Below are positions 61,501-64,000 of a stretch of DNA of 64,000 bases, one piece after another (the stretch's first letter is position 1; every line of letters starts with the position of its first letter). The stretch comes from Todiramphus chloris collaris (lineage: Eukaryota > Chordata > Aves > Coraciiformes > Alcedinidae): contig JANVCC010000020.1 of NCBI GenBank assembly GCA_025345505.1, forward strand, positions 51,447,523 to 51,511,522, given 5' to 3'. The position numbers and the translations under genes were made by a program. The notes beneath the pieces are model-generated. The model saw only the letters and a list, made by a program, of their open reading frames with translations, did not search any database and was not told where the DNA came from.

Positions 61501-62165
61501 TTTGATAGTCAACAGTAAACACAAATACTGTGGTTGACATTCTCAGATGATAACAAAGGCTCTAAAATCAAACTAAGAGTGAGGGGAACAGAAAGAATCC
61601 GAATAGTTTTGTAGTACAAGTAATATGGGCCAGGTCAATGCTAGATGCATGCACAGATGCACGTTTACCTACCTGATATTTCAAATTTCATCAATTCCAG
61701 CTCCATAATGCAGTATGCTCAGGAGACATTATAAAGTGGGAAACAGTGACAGAGATCCCAAGCTGAAGAAAATGTTTCAGTAAATGATTATCTGATTGTG
61801 TTTATATTTGTCATATTTCCAGTTTAAAACGAACAAAATATTTTTTATAGCACAAACAAGATACAAAGTGACAGTTGGGTTTTCAAATAGCAAGGCAGAA
61901 AGTTTTAATTGTGCTAAGCTATCATCTCATCTAAACATTAGAATGCACATGGAGAAGTGATTTTCAATGCTGCGTTAGTCTCATCATATATGACATGAAA
62001 TGTATTAGCAGTCAGCTGTACATTTAGGATGACAGCAAAATTTTAAACAGGAACTGACCTTTTCATTTGATTGTCTTCTTTTCTTTAGTTGAATAAGATC
62101 TGTTTCCACCTTTTCGGCCAGCTCCAGCTTCCTCTTGTTCCTCTTAAAAGCTGCTAAACTAAACC
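5749..62165 (-). CDS. TASP1: TASP1 (taspase 1), 3' portion: seven exons with introns
   Basis: Taspase 1 is a threonine aspartase of the Ntn-hydrolase / type 2 asparaginase family. It cuts after Asp in nuclear regulators such as KMT2A, KMT2B and the TFIIA alpha-beta precursor. The proenzyme cleaves itself at Asp233-Thr234, and Thr234 becomes the N-terminal nucleophile of the beta subunit. The seven minus-strand exons here join without frame breaks into 230 codons, which align with human residues 191-420, including the C-terminus at the usual length. Motifs seen are KRNKRK and KKRR (nuclear signal), [12 protein letters not shown] (cleavage site and nucleophile), [23 protein letters not shown] and [12 protein letters not shown]. 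Intron phases after each exon are 0, 0, 1, 1, 1, 0. The alpha-subunit exons lie upstream, beyond the window. The alignment is from memory of the human protein; identity is secure because the match is continuous across all seven exons. Confidence 0.97.
7161..7640 (+). mobile_element. CR1 LINE, 3' fragment
   Basis: About 480 bp of the 3' end of a CR1 non-LTR retrotransposon, on the plus strand and antisense to TASP1. It begins inside the end of ORF2 ([13 protein letters not shown], then [28 protein letters not shown]) with an intact reading frame from 7165 to 7551. It ends in the CR1 tail ATTCTATGATTCCATG. The 5' truncation is typical of the family. The C-terminal frame is unbroken for 128 codons, suggesting modest age. 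Confidence 0.95.
8170..8228. repeat. GA microsatellite and G-rich purine tract
   Basis: A (GA)n run is followed by G-rich sequence with an eight-to-nine-base G run. It is purine-biased simple sequence inside the last TASP1 intron. Confidence 0.85.
10749..10936 (-). other. Unrecognised ORF with an acceptor-like start; possible cryptic terminal exon
   Basis: On the minus strand an acceptor-like TTATTTTGCAG is followed by about 60 open codons ([17 protein letters not shown] ... [13 protein letters not shown] ...) and a stop at 10749-10751. It sits in the last TASP1 intron, 4.9 kb upstream of the normal terminal exon. I recognise no domain. Joined after the phase-0 exon 18058-18131, GAC ACA TTC would be read in frame, so it could be an alternative C-terminus. 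Chance ORFs of this size are common, so I consider it weak. Confidence 0.15.
11041..11428 (+). mobile_element. CR1 LINE, 3' fragment
   Basis: A plus-strand CR1 3' end of about 390 bp. It starts in the segment matching [14 protein letters not shown] and ends in ATTCTATGATTCTATG. It resembles the 7.2 kb copy but has more small deletions in the ORF2 part, so no frame stays open. It is antisense to TASP1, in the same intron. Confidence 0.94.
11887..11974 (+). repeat. 88-base all-purine tract with a 31-base A run
   Basis: An uninterrupted purine stretch on the plus strand: GA-rich sequence, then A31 (11922-11952), then G8 and more G/A. Such mirror-prone homopurine DNA can form triplexes in vitro. 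It is a simple repeat inside the last TASP1 intron. Confidence 0.9.
14279..14641 (-). pseudogene. Possible decayed coding sequence, family unknown
   Basis: Minus-strand translation gives a hydrophobic stretch ([15 protein letters not shown], then [43 protein letters not shown]) that stops at 14355-14357. A neighbouring frame then continues protein-like ([16 protein letters not shown], then [11 protein letters not shown]) to a stop at 14279-14281. A single frameshift would join them, as in a dead retrocopy or an old transposon gene. I cannot name a family, and two frames of chance translation remain possible. Confidence 0.2.
16818..16892. repeat. A/C-rich tract with short (CA)n
   Basis: Low-complexity DNA of A's and C's ending in ACACACACACAC. 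No coding or structural role is visible. Confidence 0.8.
17548..17579. repeat. A-rich run
   Basis: About 30 bases of A with three G interruptions. The neighbouring DNA shows no retroposed body, so I read it as simple sequence rather than a SINE tail. Confidence 0.8.
18058..18131 (-). CDS. TASP1: TASP1 exon, residues 366-390
   Basis: This 74-nt exon supplies the last two bases of Val366, then 24 codons reading [19 protein letters not shown] followed by DGKAK. The acceptor is TTCCTTTATAG and the donor GTAAGC (phase 0). The residues are almost identical to human taspase 1. The exon is too short to stand out as an ORF and was found by searching for the expected C-terminal protein sequence. Confidence 0.96.
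19303..19383. repeat. Compound (TA)n / (CA)n microsatellite
   Basis: Alternating TG, TA and CA dinucleotides over about 80 bases, including ATATATATATATATAT and ACACACACACAC. Alternating purine-pyrimidine DNA of this type is cruciform- or Z-prone and usually length-polymorphic. Confidence 0.92.
19533..19562 (+). repeat. 30-base poly-G homopolymer
   Basis: An uninterrupted run of 30 G on the plus strand; the TASP1 pre-mRNA would read C30. The exact length should be treated with care because long G runs are error-prone to sequence. A small ORF predicted across it owes its poly-Gly to the run. Confidence 0.9.
21120..21937 (+). mobile_element. CR1 LINE, 3' portion with an internal microsatellite
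   Basis: About 820 bp of CR1 ORF2 C-terminal region and 3' UTR on the plus strand. Features include GGACCTGGACAGG at the left end, FNKAKC-like codons, [27 protein letters not shown] and [14 protein letters not shown] 154-codon frame stays open from 21414 to 21878. It belongs to a different subfamily from the 7 kb and 45 kb copies (LKDMV end, no ATTCTATG tail visible). A pentamer-like ATCAT repeat interrupts it at 21142-21177. Confidence 0.93.
21142..21177. repeat. (ATCAT)n-like microsatellite inside CR1
   Basis: A run of ATATC/ATCAT units stands where other CR1 copies have the sequence coding LERWA-type residues (compare 46390-46430). It looks like an expansion or replacement within the element. 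Confidence 0.8.
22105..22158. repeat. Short tandem repeat in the CR1 3' UTR
   Basis: The unit CTACCCTACAACCTAAT occurs twice, with a third partial copy (CTACCCTAAC). It is a local duplication inside the 3' UTR of the long CR1 copy; other CR1 copies in the window lack it. Confidence 0.85.
22170..23887 (-). pseudogene. CR1 ORF2, reverse transcriptase part (frameshifted)
   Basis: Three minus-strand frames continue the element. The first is 23627-23887 ([28 protein letters not shown]). The second is 22981-23610, with [50 protein letters not shown] and [11 protein letters not shown]. The third lies within 22170-23039, with FINDID, then FADDTKLGG at 22933-22947 (the catalytic Asp pair), then [11 protein letters not shown] and [14 protein letters not shown]. 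Fingers, palm and thumb regions are recognisable, but single-base insertions break the frame near 23630 and 22988. Confidence 0.92.
24086..25387 (-). pseudogene. CR1 ORF2, endonuclease part (433 codons open)
   Basis: This is the apurinic-type endonuclease of CR1 ORF2, which nicks target DNA to prime reverse transcription. The motifs are all present: NARS (Asn166), ITETWWD (Glu193), YYRPP (about 268-271), MGDFNHP (Asp299, Asn301) and SDHDM (Asp367, His368). The first 150 residues precede the endonuclease and are rich in Glu/Pro/Ser with an internal repeat. The frame is lost after SWLIFKKTV at a T-run. The start codon is only the first Met of the open frame; the true start may lie elsewhere. 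Confidence 0.9.
27046..27156 (-). CDS. TASP1: TASP1 exon, residues 329-366 (beta-subunit core strand)
   Basis: This is a second 111-nt exon, phase 1 at both ends. It encodes [20 protein letters not shown] and then [16 protein letters not shown], ending with the first base of Val366. The acceptor is TTTTACCCAG and the donor GTAAGA. The junction codon with the preceding exon reads G|GT (Gly), where human has Ser as I remember it (KFISSPF). The segment GGVIVLRS is a conserved beta strand of the Ntn fold. The next segment (EPESSQEK) is more variable in the family. Confidence 0.96.
27157..36483 (-). other. TASP1 intron (about 9.3 kb), no repeats of note
   Basis: Apart from A/C-rich tracts (28414-28448, 30301-30345), a T/G-rich tract (28875-28921) and short A or T runs, I see no transposon, exon or RNA gene. 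It is the cleanest large stretch in the window and has no CR1. Confidence 0.75.
28414..28448. repeat. A/C-rich tract
   Basis: A run of A's followed by CAACCAAACAAACAAC-like sequence. Low complexity only. Confidence 0.8.
36484..36594 (-). CDS. TASP1: TASP1 exon, residues 292-329 (split Gly at both ends)
   Basis: This 111-nt exon is phase 1 at both ends, so skipping it would keep the frame. It encodes [15 protein letters not shown] and ends in ETMQNKFI. The SGCGEH motif, completed with the previous exon, corresponds to the TGHGE-type loop of asparaginases that contacts substrate. The acceptor is TTTCTTTAG and the donor the consensus GTAAGT. It lies between introns of about 17.2 kb and 9.3 kb. 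A CA/TA microsatellite sits roughly 75-140 bp upstream of the acceptor. Confidence 0.96.
36670..36735. repeat. (CA)n, A-run and (TA)n close to a TASP1 acceptor
   Basis: CACACACACACA, an A run and ATATATATATAT followed by GGGGTTTTTTTT lie 76-141 bases upstream of the 36594 acceptor. In the transcript this reads as U-rich, UA and UG repeats. Confidence 0.85.
38348..38480. repeat. A-rich and T-rich runs
   Basis: Several A runs (9-22 bases) and a T run followed by A's. The arrangement AAAA...TTTTTTTTTTTTAAAAAA has local inverted symmetry. I find no transposon body attached. Confidence 0.75.
41033..41115. repeat. A/C-rich tract
   Basis: CCAAAACAGG, ACCAAAACAAACAAG and a run of A's. Low complexity of the same type as at 3498 and 49822. 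Confidence 0.7.
45440..47204 (+). mobile_element. CR1 LINE, about 1.8 kb, antisense to TASP1
   Basis: A 5'-truncated CR1 on the plus strand covering the reverse transcriptase to the 3' tail (ACATTCTATGATTCTA). It begins around [20 protein letters not shown] sequence; the left edge is uncertain by some tens of bases. At least four lesions break ORF2: a stop at 45876-45878, a deletion after VIYLD near 46085, a stop just before FADDTKLGG at 46316-46318, and a frameshift near 46560-46680. It has no coding capacity. Confidence 0.95.
45597..46978 (+). pseudogene. CR1 ORF2 reverse transcriptase remnant
   Basis: The order of segments follows a CR1 reverse transcriptase: [27 protein letters not shown], then (after a stop) [25 protein letters not shown], then [12 protein letters not shown] and FADDTKLGG, and finally the C-terminal [12 protein letters not shown] region. 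The SKAFDTV part of the palm has been deleted. Stops and frameshifts make it a pseudogene. Confidence 0.9.
47743..47808 (+). mobile_element. Very short CR1 3' tail
   Basis: About 66 bases matching only the end of a CR1 3' UTR: GAGCAGGGGGCTGGACTAGA, then CCAGAGGTTCCCTC and ACAATTCTGTGAT. It is 540 bp past the end of the larger copy, in the same orientation, and is best read as an independent, heavily truncated insertion. Confidence 0.85.
49822..49910. repeat. A/C-rich tract (CCAAACAAAA-like)
   Basis: Nearly 90 bases composed almost only of A and C. Lys/Asn/Gln-rich ORFs predicted across it are artefacts of composition. Confidence 0.9.
51712..51738. repeat. (CA)n microsatellite
   Basis: CACACACACACACATACACACACATAC. 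Simple sequence in the 17 kb intron. Confidence 0.9.
51919..51937. repeat. (TA)n microsatellite
   Basis: GTGTGTATATATATATATATA-type run, about 20 bases. Simple sequence. Confidence 0.9.
53836..53914 (-). CDS. TASP1: TASP1 exon, residues 266-291 plus first base of Gly292
   Basis: This 79-nt exon encodes [16 protein letters not shown], then [10 protein letters not shown] and the first base of a Gly codon. The acceptor is CTTTCTTAG. The donor that preserves the protein is GTATTT after TTCAG (phase 1). Thirteen bases inside the exon (53843-53848) there is a better-looking GTGAGT that would shift the frame if used. The real end is placed at 53836 because the family sequence [12 protein letters not shown] is only obtained that way. 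The preceding intron is only 897 bp, the shortest in the window. Confidence 0.94.
53915..54811 (-). other. Short TASP1 intron (897 bp)
   Basis: An ordinary AT-rich intron between the catalytic exon and the next. No repeat or RNA gene is seen. Confidence 0.9.
54812..54931 (-). CDS. TASP1: TASP1 exon, residues 226-265 (autocleavage site and catalytic Thr)
   Basis: This exon is exactly 40 codons, in phase 0 at both ends. It holds the core of the enzyme: [12 protein letters not shown], where Asp233-Thr234 is the autoproteolysis bond and Thr234 (codon at 54905-54907) the nucleophile. AVSSGG follows, containing Ser252 near the active site, then HPGRVGQ, equivalent to the GRVGD substrate-binding loop of asparaginases but with Gln in place of Asp. 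The acceptor is TCCTGCAG. The donor GTGATT is a weak match to consensus. Nothing is missing from the catalytic motif, so the copy looks functional. Confidence 0.97.
56812..56925 (+). mobile_element. Degraded CR1 3' remnant
   Basis: The sequence GAGCAGGCTGCTCACTGGAG, then CATCCTTGGAGGCTTTCAAGA and AATAAAGCTCTTCTCAA, aligns with the end of CR1 ORF2/3' UTR. It finishes in TGCTATGATCTCATGATTTCTAT, a decayed tail. It is more diverged than the other copies, so boundaries are approximate. Confidence 0.6.
60688..60714. repeat. T run
   Basis: Two stretches of T's separated by a C, 25-27 bases in all. Simple sequence. Confidence 0.85.
60905..61063 (-). other. Exon-like open segment with a consensus donor, unrecognised
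   Basis: On the minus strand 53 codons stay open ([14 protein letters not shown] ... [16 protein letters not shown] ... [10 protein letters not shown]) from two stops at 61064-61069 to a consensus donor CCG|GTAAGT at 60905. The segment is clearly more GC-rich than its surroundings. No good acceptor is visible, and it does not correspond to any part of taspase 1 that I know. It could be a conserved element, a relic of another gene or a rarely used exon. Confidence 0.2.
62059..62165 (-). CDS. TASP1: TASP1 exon, residues 191-225 (nuclear localisation region)
   Basis: This 107-nt exon starts with two bases (GG) that complete an Arg codon begun in the previous, off-window exon, then encodes 35 residues starting [12 protein letters not shown] and ending QSNEK. 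The acceptor reads TTTTTGTAG and the donor GTCAGT (phase 0). It carries two basic clusters, KRNKRK (about 197-202) and KKRR (about 217-220), which form the bipartite nuclear signal in the loop preceding the autocleavage site in the human enzyme. The stretch between the clusters differs from human at a few residues, as expected for a flexible loop. Confidence 0.96.
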
Positions 62166-64000
62166 CTACAAAAATAGTTCAAAAGCATTAAACTAAGTAA
62201 AATTTACTTAATTTAAACAAATATTGATAAGTTGACATTTTGCAGGTCTCGCCCCCACATTTTTCCTGATGCAAAAAGCATGAATAAAAAAGCCAACAAC
62301 TAAGTATTTAAGTTTCAGTACAAGATGTTTGCATCTTTTCTTAAGTGAAAAAGTTATGCTGTTGTTCAGGAACAGTGATGGGTAAAACATCCAGCAATAA
62401 CAAGTCACTGAACACATATGGAAGCTATGTTGGTGTAAGTATCTCTCTGTTTGGCAAAGAAGCAGCACCGCACAGAAGAGAATGGAGTAAGTGGCTTGTG
62501 TTAAAATTATTGTTTTTCACTGCTGCCAAGTAAATAGATACCATGTGAGCTCCTTCTGATATCTGTAAAATTAGGCTACTATTTTATTACCTTAATTGCA
62601 TGTCTGTATATTTACCCATATATTTAAAGCCACACAATAGTCTAGCAATATTTTTATGTTCCATAATCCAATATAGTCTGAAGACCACCTAGGTCTTGAA
62701 AGGACAAACATGTATTTTCCACATCTAGAGTACCACATTCAGAAAGGCAGTGCTTTCTAAAGTGCAGTTAGAAAAAAAAATTGTTATGCTTAAGAGACCA
62801 AAATGACATATTCCCATTTTAGAAATTTCAGTTCACGAAAAAATTGCAGATATTGACATAATTTAGTGGAAATTAGTTTTGACTTAATATTGTCCACAGA
62901 TTGTTTTAGCATCCTCTTTGAAACATAGAGAAAAGAGGAAGGGGAAAGAAAAATTATTTTGTCATTTATTCATCATGCAAAATCTAGCTAGTAGGAGGTC
63001 AGAGATATGCATAGGTAAGTCACAAATTCAATAGAAGTTAAAAAGCACAAGTTTCCTATTTAATCTATAAGCCTTGAAAAAATTATTTTAAAATTAAATT
63101 CTGAATATAGCTACATCACTATTATTCAGAAGACTGGAACAACTGCAAGATCAGTCTATGAATAAAATCAATACTGCAGAGCCAACAGAACACAAAGCTT
63201 TCAATTCTCACAAAGTACAGGGACAGTGAGCATTTTATTTCTTTGTACCTTCTCCATGAAAGTGCCAAAATCACCTAGTGAACTCTTCCTTGAGCCTCTT
63301 TTTAAGTACATAAAACTGGACTTTAAACTACCACACTTATTGAAGTTTATAAACTAAAAGTAATAAGAAAGCTGGCATTTCTCTCCTAAAACCTAATGAA
63401 TATGAATTTCTTAAAACTGTAACACATATTAGTCTGCCATCACCAAGAAAGGAACTCTTTCTACCATACAGAGATGATTAATGCAGCTAATTTGGACAAC
63501 ATATTTCTACATTTGAAATTAGGTCCAAGAGGTAAAAAGCACATTTGATAAGGGGAAGCAGACAAAGAATTATTTTAGTCTAGTATTAATTGAGGTGAGG
63601 AGGAAAAAATAAACAAAAAACTTCACACATCAAGAATTTGTTAAACAGAAGTGCCCCAAAACAGACCAAGATTCACATGTTTTTTAACAGAACTTTTCAA
63701 CAGAGAAACTTGTACTTATGGGCAGATCCACAGTATGGGTAAGAATGGTGCCTGGCCTTGGTAGTCATCAAGAGTAGGTGTTACATAGGAATAAATATGC
63801 CTAAGCCTGTTATCCACTGCTGCCACTGTCTCTTACCAATTCAGAAAAAAAGCTGTGTACCTAGAGCAGCAAGACAAATACGAGAGTGTAAGAGCCTATA
63901 CATGACAACCCAAACACTAGAATTTTTCCTTGTACTCCAAAATTTAATACTAGTGGTGTCCTGAAACTGTAATGTTCGCAAGCCAGAACACAGGAAGTTC
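62166..64000 (-). other. TASP1 intron, continues beyond the window
   Basis: AT-rich intron upstream of the residue-191 exon. I looked for the preceding taspase exon (residues ending HGIPSCPPN in human) and did not find it here, so it lies past 64000. No repeats are recognised. Confidence 0.8.

Larger units (their letters stand above)
54932..62058 (-). other. TASP1 intron (about 7.1 kb)
   Basis: This intron contains a degraded CR1 tail near 56.8 kb, an A/C tract (56058-56097), a small duplicated motif (58508-58574), a T run (60688-60714) and an unexplained GC-richer, exon-like segment (60905-61063). Otherwise featureless. Confidence 0.8.

Noticed and set aside
1..64000. CRISPR arrays, bacterial operons, phage, tRNA and rRNA genes
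   Set aside because: The window is vertebrate intronic DNA; no regularly spaced direct repeats and no tRNA or rRNA signatures were seen.

Overview
The window is vertebrate nuclear DNA, most likely avian. It is AT-rich, intron-dominated and has no operons or dense ORFs. Its interspersed repeats are all CR1-type LINEs, most ending in the diagnostic ATTCTATG-like tail. CR1 also occurs in crocodilians and turtles, so 'bird' is an inference from the CR1 load and the compact introns.

The only gene I can support is the 3' half of TASP1 (taspase 1, a threonine aspartase) on the minus strand. Seven exons were read by translation and splice sites: 62059-62165, 54812-54931, 53836-53914, 36484-36594, 27046-27156, 18058-18131 and 5749-5841 (stop at 5749-5751). 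Phases chain without a break and give 230 codons. If the catalytic threonine is Thr234 as in human, they are residues 191-420, exactly the human length. They cover the bipartite nuclear signal, the autocleavage Asp-Thr pair and the whole beta subunit. The 5' exons lie beyond position 64000. Positions 1-5748 hold the 3' UTR and downstream DNA.

The introns hold seven CR1 pieces. Six are on the plus strand, antisense to TASP1: 7161-7640, 11041-11428, 21120-21937, 45440-47204, 47743-47808 and about 56812-56925. One long copy (22031 to about 25430) is on the minus strand, sense to TASP1. It retains endonuclease and reverse transcriptase regions broken by frameshifts. The 21.1-25.4 kb pair is tail to tail. 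The sense copy and the 45.4 kb antisense copy bracket two symmetric 111-nt TASP1 exons. This inverted arrangement is the most interesting regulatory hypothesis here.

Low-complexity DNA includes a 30-base G run (19533-19562), an 88-base all-purine tract (11887-11974), TA/CA microsatellites and many A/C-rich tracts. Three short minus-strand stretches (60905-61063, 14279-14641, 10749-10936) read like protein and touch splice-like signals or frameshifts, but I do not recognise them. I found no tRNA, rRNA, CRISPR array, LTR element or second gene.
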